35,693 nucleotides of DNA from positions 1 to 35,693 of the forward strand of contig PLAH01000173.1 of NCBI GenBank assembly GCA_003134045.1, read 5' to 3'. A program made the translations under genes and the position numbers. The notes below the pieces were generated by a model. That model had not been told where the DNA came from and made no database searches. It saw only the letters and a list, made by a program, of their open reading frames with translations. The stretch is from Gammaproteobacteria bacterium. Its GTDB lineage: Bacteria > Pseudomonadota > Gammaproteobacteria > Steroidobacterales > Steroidobacteraceae. How positions within the stretch are numbered: position 1 is the stretch's first letter; each line of letters starts with the position of its first letter. This document shows, piece by piece, positions 10,575-19,225 of the stretch.

Positions 10575-11621
10575 CTATTTTCCAGTGTAAACCGGATGAC
10601 CACCCGTCTTGATCGTCGAGGCCCACGTGGCCTTGACCTGCGCAATCAAGGACGCGGGCAAGGGGACATAGTCCAGCGCGGCAGCCATCGCGCCGCCGTC
10701 CTTATATGCCCAAGCGAAGAACTTCAGGGCCTCGCCGACCGCCGCCGCATCCGAGGGCTCCTTGTAGACTAGGATAAAGCTTGCGCCGGTGATTGGCCAA
10801 CTCTTGACGCCATCCTGATCGGTCAAAATCAAATAATAGCCTTCCGCATGGGTCCAGTCCGCGTTGGCGGCGGCCGCCTGGAACGTGTCCGCGCTGGGGG
10901 CGACCGACTTTCCGGCCTTGTTGGTCAACGCCGTGAACGCCATCTTGTTCTGTTTGGCGTAGGCATATTCGACGTAGCCGATGGCGCCGTCGGTTTGCGT
11001 GGTCATGTTGGCAACGCCTTCATTGCCCTTCGCACCGATGCCGGTCGGCCATTGCACGGACGAGTTCGCACCGATGGTCGACTTGAACTTCGCGCTTTCC
11101 TTCGACAGGTAATCCGAAAACAGGAAATTGGTGCCCGATCCGTCCGATCGATAGACCGGCGCGATCGCCGTGCTGGGCAGAGCCAGCTTTGGATTCAACT
11201 TCTTGATCTGCGGGTCGTCCCATTTCGCGATGTCGCCCAGATAGATGGCTGCGATGGTCGCGCCATCCAGCTGCAATTGACCCGCGCCGATGCCCTTGAT
11301 GTTGACCACGGGGACCACTCCGCCGATGATCATGGGGAACTGTACCAGCCCGGCGGCGGTCAAGTCTTCCGGTTTCAACGGCATGTCGGAGGCGCCGAAG
11401 GTGACCGTTTTCGCCTTGATCTGCTTGATGCCGCCACCCGAGCCGATCGACTGATAATTGAGGCCGACACCGGTCAATTTCTTGTAGGCATCCGCCCATT
11501 TGGCGTAGATCGGATACGGGAAGGTAGCGCCGGCGCCGGAGATGTCGGTCGCTGCAACGGCCACGGTCGCGCACAATGCCAAGCCGGCCACTGCGAGACG
11601 TTTCAGAGTTGTTGTCGTCAT
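10575..11621 (-). CDS. pstS: Periplasmic phosphate-binding protein PstS
   Basis: Solute receptor of the Pst importer. 348 aa from ATG 11621 ([29 protein letters not shown]), with a Sec signal peptide cleaved after about AVAA. Phosphate-binding blocks are intact: [56 protein letters not shown] and [11 protein letters not shown]. The ribosome-binding site GGAG is 7 bases before the ATG; the reading frame is open for 10 more codons upstream, but those cover the ribosome-binding site. Downstream of the porin in the Pho-controlled operon, behind a terminator-like hairpin at 11651-11683. Confidence 0.97.
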   Translation of the reverse strand: MTTTTLKRLAVAGLALCATVAVAATDISGAGATFPYPIYAKWADAYKKLTGVGLNYQSIGSGGGIKQIKAKTVTFGASDMPLKPEDLTAAGLVQFPMIIGGVVPVVNIKGIGAGQLQLDGATIAAIYLGDIAKWDDPQIKKLNPKLALPSTAIAPVYRSDGSGTNFLFSDYLSKESAKFKSTIGANSSVQWPTGIGAKGNEGVANMTTQTDGAIGYVEYAYAKQNKMAFTALTNKAGKSVAPSADTFQAAAANADWTHAEGYYLILTDQDGVKSWPITGASFILVYKEPSDAAAVGEALKFFAWAYKDGGAMAAALDYVPLPASLIAQVKATWASTIKTGGHPVYTGK

Positions 11622-11650
11622 GTTTGCTCCAATTCCTTGGGGTTCGCCCA

Positions 11651-11683
11651 AATTAAAAGGGGCCGCGCCTCGCGACGCAGCCC
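11651..11683 (-). terminator. Rho-independent terminator/attenuator between porin and pstS
   Basis: On the minus strand GGGCTGCG (11683-11676) pairs with CGCGGCCC (11667-11660), with one T-G wobble and an 8-base loop, followed by CC-TTTT-AATT. It stands in the 96 bases between the porin stop and pstS. No Pho box or convincing promoter was found between the hairpin and pstS, so partial read-through would set the porin:PstS ratio. Alternatively it is a full terminator and pstS has a promoter I cannot recognise. Confidence 0.6.
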
Positions 11684-11717
11684 TGTTTTCACGACTCGCC
11701 GATCAGCGGCCGGGCGC

Positions 11718-13346
11718 TCAGAACGGGTAGTAGCGGAAGCTCGCAAACACCATGCTGTCGTTGGCGATGGGATCGAGGCCGCCGGCACCCGCAAACGCTT
11801 TACGCTCGGTGTAAGAGTACTGCATGCCGACCTGGTATCTGCCGGATTTGCCGTTCCAGGGCTTGTACCAGAAGCCGGCAGTGCCTTGTTCCACCACCCG
11901 CGTGTTGCCGGTGCAGGCGCCCGGCGCGCCTTCATACGCGCAACCGCTGTTGACGTAGAGCGGATTGCCGTAGCCGTAGGCCGTGACGCCGGTCCCGGAA
12001 TTCCCGTAATACGCCTGTGCGCTTTCCTTCTCCTCACCCGCGAACACGTAAATGTCCAGGGCTGGCGAGGCATGCAGGGTCAGGCCGGCCAACCCCTGAA
12101 TCTCGCTGATCGGCTTCATGGCTCCCGCCGAATTGAAAGTCACATCGACCAATTGCGCCGCGCCGTAGCGGCCGATGCCCTTGCCCGCCATCCCGGAGAC
12201 CTGGAAGTCGAGCACGCCCGGAATCACCGGCACGTTCAGGCCGACGCCGGCGCCGCCGCCGTTGACATTCTGGTTTTCGAGATTGAGGCGTTCGTAGAAG
12301 CTGCGATACAAGCCGAAGACTTCGAGATGCACCGTGCGATCCGCCACCACCGGCTCGTAGGCGACCTTGGCGACGACATCCGGAATGTGATTGAGCGACA
12401 GCGTGTTGGCGCTGTTGAAGCCCGAACCGGCCGGCGCGTTGTCCGTCAAATTGACGCTCTTGGGATAAGCCGTCGAGCTGGTGTAGAACGTGGTTTGGGG
12501 ATTTTCGAGCGACACGCCCACCCAGAACAGCTTGTCGAAGTCCTTGGTGATGCGGATCTGCGGCTGGCGGGTGAATGAGAATCCCGGTATGTACTGCGCG
12601 TCGATCGTCGGCGGTATATCTTCCGATCGCGGCGTGATGCCTTTGCCCTGCAGGGTGACCAGCGACCAGTTCTGGCCGGCCAGGAAGTGCAGGCCTTCGT
12701 CGGCCCAATCGATCTGGTTGTACATGACGCGAATGCGCGGCGTGTAGGAATTGGTCTCATTGGAATTGGCGGTCTGCGCGGCGCCCAGGAAATCGAGCTC
12801 GCCGTAGAACGACAAATGCACATCCGCCGTCGGATCGCCTTCCGCCAGCGCCGTGATGCGGCTCTGGCGGGCGCTGAAGCGGAGTTCGCCGGTGTGTCCC
12901 ACCGCGTTGTTCGGGTACGGAATGCCGCTGAACGACGAGGCCATGTCGGCTGTTTCGTTCTTGGTGCGGTAAATGGTTTCGAGAGCGCCGTAGCCGCCCA
13001 GCGTCAGGCTCACGCCTTTGTAGTAGATCTTGTCGGTCTTCGGCTTCGCCGCCTCGATCGCCGTCTGCACCTGCGACGGAATGGCCGCAGCGGCGGCATT
13101 CGCGGATGCGGTCGCGGTCACGGCCTGTGCCGAGGCGGCGTCGGCCTGAGCCTTGGTCTGCTGCTCGGCGGCGGCCTGCGCATCGACCTTGCGTTGCAGA
13201 GCATCGATCTGGTCGCGCAGCGCCTGAATCTGCCGCGCCGTTTCTTTCGCGTCGTCCGAGGACTTCGCCTCGGCGCCGCTCGTCACTGCAAGATTGATGA
13301 GCGCTCCGAGACTCGCGCCGATAATCAGTGATCTAGTGGGTTGCAT
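11718..13346 (-). CDS. Outer-membrane porin with N-terminal coiled coil (DcaP/OprP-like), first gene of pst operon
   Basis: Predicted trimeric porin, 542 aa. A signal peptide (MQPTRSLIIGASLGALINLAVTSGAEA) is followed by a coiled-coil stretch at about residues 30-70 (ETARQIQALRDQIDALQRKVDAQAAAE) and an Ala-rich helix, then a beta-barrel (GVSLTLGGYGALETIY; GELRFSARQSRITALAEG; FYGELDFLG; DEGLHFLAGQNWSLVTLQG) ending FASFRYYPF with a terminal Phe. The family is one I recognise only in outline; anion/phosphate selectivity is inferred from its place as first gene behind a Pho box and ahead of pstSCAB. ATG 13346 has AAGGA 10 bases upstream. Confidence 0.85.
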   Translation of the reverse strand: MQPTRSLIIGASLGALINLAVTSGAEAKSSDDAKETARQIQALRDQIDALQRKVDAQAAAEQQTKAQADAASAQAVTATASANAAAAAIPSQVQTAIEAAKPKTDKIYYKGVSLTLGGYGALETIYRTKNETADMASSFSGIPYPNNAVGHTGELRFSARQSRITALAEGDPTADVHLSFYGELDFLGAAQTANSNETNSYTPRIRVMYNQIDWADEGLHFLAGQNWSLVTLQGKGITPRSEDIPPTIDAQYIPGFSFTRQPQIRITKDFDKLFWVGVSLENPQTTFYTSSTAYPKSVNLTDNAPAGSGFNSANTLSLNHIPDVVAKVAYEPVVADRTVHLEVFGLYRSFYERLNLENQNVNGGGAGVGLNVPVIPGVLDFQVSGMAGKGIGRYGAAQLVDVTFNSAGAMKPISEIQGLAGLTLHASPALDIYVFAGEEKESAQAYYGNSGTGVTAYGYGNPLYVNSGCAYEGAPGACTGNTRVVEQGTAGFWYKPWNGKSGRYQVGMQYSYTERKAFAGAGGLDPIANDSMVFASFRYYPF

Positions 13347-13467
13347 GGTTAAAGGTCCTTCGTTTTGTAACGGAAAAGTTCACATGAGCGGGTCGGAAGG
13401 GCACGCTCGTGCAAGCGCACGCGAGCATCCCGCATCCATTTCTTGGCGGGCATGTTCGACGGCGAAC

Positions 13468-13485
13468 GTTACATTTTTATGACAT
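13468..13485 (-). promoter_or_regulatory. Pho box upstream of the porin-pst operon
   Basis: On the minus strand the sequence reads ATGTCATAAAAATGTAAC, two 7-base half sites 11 bases apart, with 14 of 18 positions matching the E. coli pstS box CTGTCATAAAACTGTCAT. PhoB~P binding here would recruit RNA polymerase; a poor -10 (GAACAT) follows about 12 bases later. The resulting leader to ATG 13346 would be near 95 bases and carries a hairpin (GCTCG 13405-13409 with CGAGC 13422-13426). Box by inspection; function by analogy. Confidence 0.75.
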
Positions 13486-13523
13486 GCACCAAAAACTTGC
13501 GGTTTTTTACGTAAATTACCGCT

Positions 13524-13643
13524 GTGGCTGAGCGTAACAATCGGGCACGGGATGAGGCGTGCCGCCTGGCGGCCATGCTCGGCATTCTCGACCGCGCGGC
13601 GCGGGCCGGGGACGCCCACGTTCGATTCAACTCGGCGGATTGA
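13524..13643 (+). CDS. Possible 39-aa ORF, unknown
   Basis: GTG 13524 opens a frame reading MAERNNRARDEACRLAAMLG and ending HVRFNSAD. Third positions are mostly G/C, as in real genes here, but there is no ribosome-binding site and I recognise no family. It lies between the Pho box and the response-regulator stub, in a stretch (13347-13958) otherwise free of intact genes. It may be the remains of a longer gene. Confidence 0.25.
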   Translation: MAERNNRARDEACRLAAMLGILDRAARAGDAHVRFNSAD

Positions 13644-13707
13644 ACTTAATGCAATGAATCGGAACCCCGCGAACGGTCGGCAGCCAGGGGTGATTGGAGG
13701 GATGGAA

Positions 13708-13847
13708 CCAACTGACTGAGCCTGGCCGACCACCTCCATGTCCGTTTCCATGGAGAGGAGCACGCTGGTTCCGCGCCGCACGAGCGCTTGATCTTCCGCT
13801 ATCAGGATGCGGACTCGCGGCGGGCAGCCCGGCTCTTCCGTGGTCAT
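13708..13847 (-). pseudogene. N-terminal stub of a NarL-family response regulator
   Basis: From ATG 13847 the minus strand encodes MTTEEPGCPPRVRILIAEDQ and then ALVRRGTSVLLSMETDMEVVGQAQSVG. RILIAEDQALVRRG...EVVGQA is the first beta strand, acidic pocket (E-D), helix 1 and strand 2 of a NarL/FixJ receiver. After about residue 50 (near 13708) similarity stops: the frame stays open to 13380 but encodes nothing receiver-like, and there is no phospho-acceptor Asp or LuxR-type HTH. It is divergent from the NarX-like kinase at 13959, which suggests it was that kinase's partner. A complementary fragment lies at 35554-35693 (see findings). Confidence 0.7.
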
Positions 13848-13958
13848 GAAACGTGCTCGGCGCTGAGACTCATTGGCAATCATGCGACCCGACAGGCATC
13901 ATTTGGAAGTGACTTTCGTCACCTGCTGGCTTATCCACCCCCGTGGGCCTTCCTACCG

Positions 13959-15770
13959 ATGACTAGCGCTCTGATTCAAGGCATGGACCCGCGGCGCAGC
14001 CTGGTGGCCGGACTGATCTGGCTGGTCGTCGCACTGACCGCGAGCTTCGCGGTCACGGCCTCGCTCTGGGTGGGCCGGGTCGCACGGGAAATCGTCGTGC
14101 AGCAGCATGTGCGGCGGCTCGTGCTCGAGACGGATCAGCTCGGCTCCGATTTGGGTCAAGCCCTCGACTCGCGTTTTACGGCGGCGCGCGCCGCGAGCCG
14201 CTCGGCGACGCCCGAACAGACGTTCTCCTATTTGACGCAGATGTATCCGCATCTGGGATGGATCGCGTTGGCCGACCCGAACGGAACCGTCATCGGCAGC
14301 GACGGCACCGTGCCCCTCGGCGCGACAGTCGCGGACAGCGCCTGGTTCTCGCAGGCGCTGCAGCACCCCTGGATCGGCCTCATCGCACAGCCCGTGCGCG
14401 ATGCCAAGCTGCAGCCGCTCGGCGACGTGTCGCTGCCGCTGCGCGATGCCGACGGCCGGACCACGGCGGTCATCGCCGCGCACCTCACCTGGCGCTGGGC
14501 CGCGCGCGAGCTGCAGCGCCTCAGTGCCAGTCTCGATCCCCGAGGCTCTGCGCAAACGCTGATCTTGGATGGCGAAGTGGTGCGAGTGGGGCCTGCGGCA
14601 TGGCTCGACCGGCCTTGGGAAGGCATCGTCATCAAGACCGCCCCACCCATCGAACCGAATCCGTCCTTCGAGCCGGCGCCATCGGCCGCTCCGCGCTTCG
14701 AACTTCTCGCCGGGCAAACCGTGCTGGTCGCCCGGGCACCGATCCTCCTCGACCGCGCGGCAGCGCCGCAGTGGCAGGTCCAGCTGAGTGAGCCCAAGGA
14801 CCAGGTATATCAGCGTGCCGACGCGTTGGCCCATCGCATTCTGTGGATCTCGATCTGCTTGGGTGCGATCACCGCGCTGATCGGAGCGCTCGGCGCCCGG
14901 CATCTGACGAATCGGCTGCGTCGCTTGACGCGCTCGGCCGGCGCCGTGGGCCGCAACGAAGTCGCGCGCATCGAAGTACCGCGGGGGCGCGACGAAGTCG
15001 CGCAGCTCGCCGCCGCCTTCGCCAAGGTGCTGGACGATCTGCGGCAGGAACGCAGCGAACTGCTGACTCTGAGCGGTGAACTCGAGCGCCGGGTGACGGT
15101 GCGGACCCGCGAAGTGCAACGTCTGGCGGAGGAGGCCCGCTACGCGGCCGTCGTGCGCGAGCGCCTGAAGATTGCGCGCGATCTGCATGACACCCTGGCG
15201 CACTCGATGATGGCCATGCTGAGCGAAGTGCGGCTGCTGCGTAAACTCCAAGTTCACGATCCCGCCTCGCTGCCGGACGAACTGGCACGCGCCGAAGAGG
15301 TGGCCCACGAGGGTCTCAACGAAGCGCGCACGGCGATCACGCAGATGCGGGTCAACGCCGTGCGCGACACCGGGCTGGGCGCGGCGCTGGCAATCGCGTG
15401 CGAGCGGTTCGGCGATCGCACCGGCCTGGCCGTGGAATTCTCATCGGACCCGGAGGCGGCGAGCTTCGGCGATGAGCGTGCGGAGACCTTGTTCCGCATG
15501 GCCGAGGAAGCCCTGCGCAATATCGAGCGGCATGCCATGGCGAGCCGCGTCGCCGTCGCGCTGCAAACCGTCGACGGCAGCCATGTCCGGCTGCGCATCG
15601 CGGACGACGGCATCGGCTTCGATACCGAGCTGCCGCGTTCGGGTCACTATGGAATCGTCGGTTTGCGCGAACAGGCGCAGCTGATCGGCGCCGAGCTCGC
15701 CATCGTCAGCACGCCCGAACGAGGCACCACCGTGACCGTCGTCCTGCGAACCCGGCCCGAAATGCTTTAG
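13959..15770 (+). CDS. NarX-like membrane sensor histidine kinase (HisKA_3)
   Basis: Two-component kinase, about 603 aa. An N-terminal membrane segment (residues ~14-38) precedes a periplasmic sensor region of ~255 residues resembling a dCache/Cache fold (YLTQMYPHLGWIALADPNGTVIGSDG). A second membrane segment (~294-313) leads to a HAMP domain, a coiled coil, and a HisKA_3 box with H410 in KIARDLHDTLAHSM. The HATPase has EALRNIERHA, IADDGIGFD and GHYGIVGLREQAQLIGAELAI. This class pairs with NarL/LuxR-type regulators; the only nearby one is the broken stub at 13708-13847. Starts: ATG 13959 or ATG 13983 (MDPRRSLVAG), neither with a good ribosome-binding site. Signal unknown. Confidence 0.9.
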   Translation: MTSALIQGMDPRRSLVAGLIWLVVALTASFAVTASLWVGRVAREIVVQQHVRRLVLETDQLGSDLGQALDSRFTAARAASRSATPEQTFSYLTQMYPHLGWIALADPNGTVIGSDGTVPLGATVADSAWFSQALQHPWIGLIAQPVRDAKLQPLGDVSLPLRDADGRTTAVIAAHLTWRWAARELQRLSASLDPRGSAQTLILDGEVVRVGPAAWLDRPWEGIVIKTAPPIEPNPSFEPAPSAAPRFELLAGQTVLVARAPILLDRAAAPQWQVQLSEPKDQVYQRADALAHRILWISICLGAITALIGALGARHLTNRLRRLTRSAGAVGRNEVARIEVPRGRDEVAQLAAAFAKVLDDLRQERSELLTLSGELERRVTVRTREVQRLAEEARYAAVVRERLKIARDLHDTLAHSMMAMLSEVRLLRKLQVHDPASLPDELARAEEVAHEGLNEARTAITQMRVNAVRDTGLGAALAIACERFGDRTGLAVEFSSDPEAASFGDERAETLFRMAEEALRNIERHAMASRVAVALQTVDGSHVRLRIADDGIGFDTELPRSGHYGIVGLREQAQLIGAELAIVSTPERGTTVTVVLRTRPEML

Positions 15771-15921
15771 CCCTCAGACCACCCCACTCGGCGGCCGAGT
15801 CGACGCGGGATCGCAGAACATCGGCGGCCGAAACCCGGGGGCGGAAGAGGGCTATCATGCCCCGGGGCGCCGGAACTTCGCCAACCTGCGCGTCAAGTTC
15901 CAGGCGTTCCGGAGACCTACC

Positions 15922-16458
15922 ATGCGAACACTCATGCTTGCCTTGTGCTCCGCCCTGCTCGTCGGCGCAGCCTGCGCCGCGCCCACGCCGGCCGCCGACC
16001 CGTGCTCCGGCTTCAAATGGGATGTCGACAAGGAGCGCGCCTTGTTCAGCGGGCAGAGCACCACGCTGGCGGCGGGCAAGGACATTGCCGCCGCGCCGGT
16101 CGTCGGCGCCGATCGCCTGTACCAGTTGCAGCTCACGCCCCAGACCGATGTGACGTTCGCGCTGCCGCCGGGTAAGAAGATGCTGACCGATGGCGCGTAC
16201 GCCGGTCTTGCCAAGCTGAATCTCGACGTCGCCGGGAATTACCGGGTCTCGGTGGATGTGCCGTTGTGGATCGATGTGGCGGTCGACGGCAAATTGGCGG
16301 CGACCCGGGATTTTCAAGGACAGCAAGGCTGCGATGCACCGCATAAGGTCGTCGAGTTCGACCTATCCGGTGCCAAGAACTACGTGCTGCAGCTGAGCGC
16401 ATCGTCCCAGGCCTCGGTGCGCGTGACCGTCACGCAGGCGCCCGCCCCGAAACTTTGA
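15922..16458 (+). CDS. Secreted protein of unknown function
   Basis: 178 aa with a clear signal peptide (MRTLMLALCSALLVGAACAAP); cleavage probably after CAA, although the Cys could suggest a lipoprotein. The mature part (DPCSGFKWDVDKERALFSGQ; DRLYQLQLTPQTDVTFALPPGKK; YRVSVDVPLWIDVAVDGK; GCDAPHKVVEFDLSGAKNYVLQLSASS) alternates polar and apolar residues like an all-beta domain and carries two further Cys that could form a disulphide. I do not recognise a named family. GGAG lies 7 bases before the start. It follows the kinase by 150 bases and need not be cotranscribed. Confidence 0.8.
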   Translation: MRTLMLALCSALLVGAACAAPTPAADPCSGFKWDVDKERALFSGQSTTLAAGKDIAAAPVVGADRLYQLQLTPQTDVTFALPPGKKMLTDGAYAGLAKLNLDVAGNYRVSVDVPLWIDVAVDGKLAATRDFQGQQGCDAPHKVVEFDLSGAKNYVLQLSASSQASVRVTVTQAPAPKL

Positions 16459-16560
16459 CGCCGTGAGCCAACCATCTCGGCATCGTGACGTCGATCGGTA
16501 CGAACGGGCGAGTGGCCGCAGCTACACCCGCTCAGGGTGACCATCCGTACCTCGGCGCAT

Positions 16561-16683
16561 CGCGGCGCGGCCGTCGTGGCGGCGATCCTGTGGCATGATG
16601 GCGAGGCCGAAGCCCGGCGAGCCTTCACCCAACTGACCGCCGAGCGCCGCGCTCTGTTGCTCGACTGGGTCGGAATGCTTTGA
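16561..16683 (+). pseudogene. C-terminal remnant of a di-haem (DUF1111-type) thiol oxidoreductase
   Basis: The frame ending at TGA 16681 reads RGAAVVAAILWHDGEAEARRAF and then TQLTAERRALLLDWVGML. The pattern AILWH-x-GEAEA-RxxF-xxLxxxxRxALLxFLxxL is what I recall for the extreme C-terminus of di-haem oxidoreductase family proteins. The frame is closed upstream by TGA 16489-16491 and nothing between resembles a cytochrome (no CxxCH), so only about 40 codons survive. Identification rests on pattern memory. Confidence 0.5.
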
Positions 16684-16695
16684 GGGACGCTATCG

Positions 16696-17100
16696 ATGTC
16701 GAAGGATCTCACCGTTCGATTCCGCGTTGACTTCGGCCGCGAGTGCTCGGTGGGCATCGGTAAAATCGAACTGCTCGAAGGCATCGCGAACAACGGGTCG
16801 CTGACGCAGGCCGCGCGGCAGATGCGCATGAGCTACCGTCGGGCGTGGTTGCTGCTGGCGGACCTGAACGTGAGTTTCGACGAGCCCGTCGCGGTCGCGA
16901 CCACCGGCGGACGTGGCGGAGGCGGCGTCGTTCTGACCCCCTTTGGCAAGCGCCTGGTCGAAGGCTATCGAAAAATGGAATCCGGCTTGCAGCCGCTGGC
17001 GGAGACTTACCTCAGGGACTTCGGCCGGCACCTGAGTGCCGGGGCGCAACGCCCCGCCAAAAAGCCCGTTCCCGTCGCTTCCATCCGACGCAAGACGTAG
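16696..17100 (+). CDS. ModE-type winged-helix DNA-binding protein without MOP domains
   Basis: 134 aa. Residues ~20-55 (GIGKIELLEGIANNGSLTQAARQMRMSYRRAWLLL) form the LysR-like winged HTH found at the N-terminus of the molybdate regulator ModE, followed by the wing (TTGGRGGGGVVLTPFGKRLVEGYR). ModE carries two C-terminal MOP folds that bind molybdate; here the chain ends soon after the HTH, so it cannot sense molybdate in the known way. GAGGGAC lies 8 bases before the ATG. It follows the oxidoreductase remnant by 12 bases, and no molybdenum transport genes are in the window. Targets unknown. Confidence 0.85.
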   Translation: MSKDLTVRFRVDFGRECSVGIGKIELLEGIANNGSLTQAARQMRMSYRRAWLLLADLNVSFDEPVAVATTGGRGGGGVVLTPFGKRLVEGYRKMESGLQPLAETYLRDFGRHLSAGAQRPAKKPVPVASIRRKT

Positions 17101-17256
17101 GCCCGAGACGTAAGACATGACCCGCCGACGTGTCCGTCGTGCGCCCGCGATCGTTGCGGTTACCGCGTAACCGAGTAGTAGAACACCTACCGCCGCGCTC
17201 GCGGGTTTCTTGAACTGAAACCGACAATCACGGTCATACTCATGGATATCGAAACG

Positions 17257-17302
17257 CGTCACTGCGTTGTTCTGGGACTGATACCTGAAAGAATCAGTGA
17301 CG
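17257..17302. repeat. Nested inverted repeats in intergenic region
   Basis: CGTCACTG (17257-17264) and CAGTGACG (17295-17302) are perfect inverted copies. Inside them ACTGAT (17277-17282) and ATCAGT (17293-17298) form a competing hairpin with a 10-base loop. They sit in the 248 bases between the ModE-like gene and the glycine-rich gene, which hold no convincing ORF. Two mutually exclusive stems could form a switch or operator; nothing proves it. Confidence 0.4.
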
Positions 17303-17348
17303 AGCGCCGCCCCTCTTCCAGCGGCGCCGATCAGTTGTTTGGTGGGTT

Positions 17349-18020
17349 ATGCAAAATCGAACGAAGTCCCGAGTGTCGACCTTGATTGCCGGCATCGCCG
17401 CGCTGGCGTTGGTGAGTGGCGGCGCGCTTGCGCAACACGGTGGTGGTGGTGGTGGCGGTCATGGCGGCGGCGGTGGCCACGCCGGTGGCGGCCATGGCGG
17501 CTACGGCGGGCGCGGGGGCTACGGCGGACGCGGCGGCTACGGCTATCGAGGCGGTTATGGTTACCGCGGCGGCTATGGCTGGCGCGGCGGCTACTACGGC
17601 GGGTGGGGTTGGGGCTGGGGCCTGGGTGGTCTCGGCTTGGGCCTTTATTTTGCGTCGCTGCCGCTCTATTACTCTACCTGGTGGTGGGATGGCGTCCCCT
17701 ACTACTACGCGGACGACACCTACTACCGCTACGACGAAAGCCTGCGGCAGTACGAGACGGTCCCACCGCCGGACGGCTTGCAGAGCCAGGTCGCCGCGCA
17801 GCAGGGGCCTGTCGGCACCGATTTGATCGCATACCCGAAAAATGGCCAGTCCGACGCGCAGCAGGCCAAGGACAAATATGAGTGCCATCATTGGGCCACG
17901 GTCCAGAGCGGCTTCGACCCGACTCAAGGCGCCGCCGCCGGCGCCACCCCGAGCAAGCGCACCGACTACATGCGCGCGCAAGAAGCCTGCCTGGAGGGTC
18001 GAGGGTATAGCGTCAAGTAG
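17349..18020 (+). CDS. Glycine-rich secreted protein (DUF6515-like C-terminus)
   Basis: 223 aa. Signal peptide (TLIAGIAALALVSGGALAQ), then a low-complexity region of Gly/His/Tyr/Arg repeats (GGYGGRGGYGYRGGYGYRGG) to about residue 90, a Trp/Tyr-rich hydrophobic stretch (YFASLPLYYSTWWWDGVPYYY), and a conserved-looking tail (LIAYPKNGQSDAQQAKDKYECHHWATVQSGFDPT ... YMRAQEACLEGRGYSVK). Proteins of this build are common in Proteobacteria as secreted or outer-membrane-associated proteins of unknown role. Ribosome-binding site weak (GGTGGG). Converges with dapE across a strong hairpin. Confidence 0.85.
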   Translation: MQNRTKSRVSTLIAGIAALALVSGGALAQHGGGGGGGHGGGGGHAGGGHGGYGGRGGYGGRGGYGYRGGYGYRGGYGWRGGYYGGWGWGWGLGGLGLGLYFASLPLYYSTWWWDGVPYYYADDTYYRYDESLRQYETVPPPDGLQSQVAAQQGPVGTDLIAYPKNGQSDAQQAKDKYECHHWATVQSGFDPTQGAAAGATPSKRTDYMRAQEACLEGRGYSVK

Positions 18021-18047
18021 CGGTCACGGCGCACGCCGACCCGGCTG

Positions 18048-18069
18048 GCAGCGGCTCCGCGGCCGCTGC
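18048..18069. terminator. Perfect hairpin between convergent genes
   Basis: GCAGCGGC (18048-18055) and GCCGCTGC (18062-18069) form an 8-bp perfect stem with a 6-base loop, centred in the 59 bases between the glycine-rich gene (ends 18020) and dapE (ends 18080). No T-run follows on either side, so it is at best a bidirectional transcript 3'-end or Rho-assisted terminator. Confidence 0.5.
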
Positions 18070-18079
18070 GCCGATGCGG

Positions 18080-19225
18080 CTACGACGCGAGCAGCAGTTC
18101 GAGCGTGCGGCAGTAAATCCGGTGCAGGTGGTCGATATCCTCCACCCGCACGCATTCGTTCACCTTGTGAATCGTCGCGTTGACGACGCCGAGTTCGATC
18201 ACCTGCGCGCCTAAGGGGGCAATGAAGCGCCCGTCCGACGTGCCGCCGCCGGTGGTGAGCTGCGGCGTGACGCGCAGCTCTTCTTGCACCGCACGCGTCG
18301 CGGCGTGGGACAGTTCGCCCGGAGCAGTCAGGAACGGCTGACCCGAAACGAACCACTCCAGCGAATGATTCACGCGGTGTTTCTGCAAGATGGCCTCGAC
18401 GGTTGCCTGCAGGCCCTCGACGGTTTGCACGGTCGAGAAACGCAGATTGAACCGCGCCTTGAGTTCACCCGGGATGACATTGGGTGCGCCGGTGCCGGCC
18501 GACAGATTCGACACCTGGAAACTCGTCGGCTGAAAATGCTCGTTGCCCTGATCCCACACCCGCGAGGTGAGTTCGGCCAGCGCCGGTGCCAAGGCATGGA
18601 TCGGATTGTCAGCCGACTGCGGATAGGCAATATGCCCCTGGATGCCGTGCACGGTGAGGCGTCCGCTGAGGCTCCCCCGACGGCCGATCTTCATGGTGTC
18701 GCCCAATCGAAGTTCGCTCGACGGCTCGCCGACCAGGCACCAGTCGATGGTTTCCTGGCGCTCGCGCAGCACTTCCACCACCCGCTTGGTGCCGTCCACC
18801 GACGGTCCCTCCTCGTCGCTGGTGATGAGGAACGCGAGAGTGCCGTCGTGACCGGGATGACGGCCGACGAATTCCTCGCTGGCGGTCAGCATGGCAGCCA
18901 AGCCGCTTTTCATGTCGGCCGCGCCGCGCCCATACAGAATCCCGTCCCTGATGACGGGCGCAAAAGGATCCGTCTGCCAGTCGTCGAGGGGGCCGGTGGG
19001 CACCACATCGGTGTGGCCGGCGAAGCAGAACACCGGACCCCCGCTGCCGCGTTTGGCCCAGAAGTTGTCGACCGGACCAAAGCGCAGCTTCTCGACGGTG
19101 AAGCCGATGGCCTCGAGGCGCTCGATCATCAGCGCCTGGCAGCCCCCATCCGTAGGACTCACCGAGGCGCGCGAAATCAGTTCCTGCGTCAATTCCAGCG
19201 TCGGCGACGGCTTCGATGTCCCCAT
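18080..19225 (-). CDS. dapE: Succinyl-diaminopimelate desuccinylase
   Basis: Hydrolyses N-succinyl-LL-diaminopimelate in lysine/peptidoglycan precursor synthesis; di-zinc M20 peptidase family. 381 aa (E. coli 375). Visible metal and catalytic residues: H71 ([13 protein letters not shown]), D104 ([13 protein letters not shown]), the Glu pair 138-139 ([11 protein letters not shown]), and GTSDGRFIA plus NATIHKVNE near the C-terminus. ATG 19225 shares its first base with the dsbB stop (TGATG), so translation is probably coupled. It is last in phoU-dsbB-dapE. Confidence 0.96.
   Translation of the reverse strand: MGTSKPSPTLELTQELISRASVSPTDGGCQALMIERLEAIGFTVEKLRFGPVDNFWAKRGSGGPVFCFAGHTDVVPTGPLDDWQTDPFAPVIRDGILYGRGAADMKSGLAAMLTASEEFVGRHPGHDGTLAFLITSDEEGPSVDGTKRVVEVLRERQETIDWCLVGEPSSELRLGDTMKIGRRGSLSGRLTVHGIQGHIAYPQSADNPIHALAPALAELTSRVWDQGNEHFQPTSFQVSNLSAGTGAPNVIPGELKARFNLRFSTVQTVEGLQATVEAILQKHRVNHSLEWFVSGQPFLTAPGELSHAATRAVQEELRVTPQLTTGGGTSDGRFIAPLGAQVIELGVVNATIHKVNECVRVEDIDHLHRIYCRTLELLLAS

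Noticed and set aside
16690..17262. Minus-strand frame opposite the ModE-like gene, with a hydrophobic stretch near its start (VGVLLLGYAVTATIAG)
   Set aside because: Most of it is the antisense of a gene with good HTH homology and a good ribosome-binding site; the hydrophobic run alone is weak evidence.
17242..17386. 47-codon ORF starting MDIETRHCVVLG ahead of the glycine-rich gene
   Set aside because: No ribosome-binding site, overlaps the start of a better-supported gene and crosses the inverted repeats.
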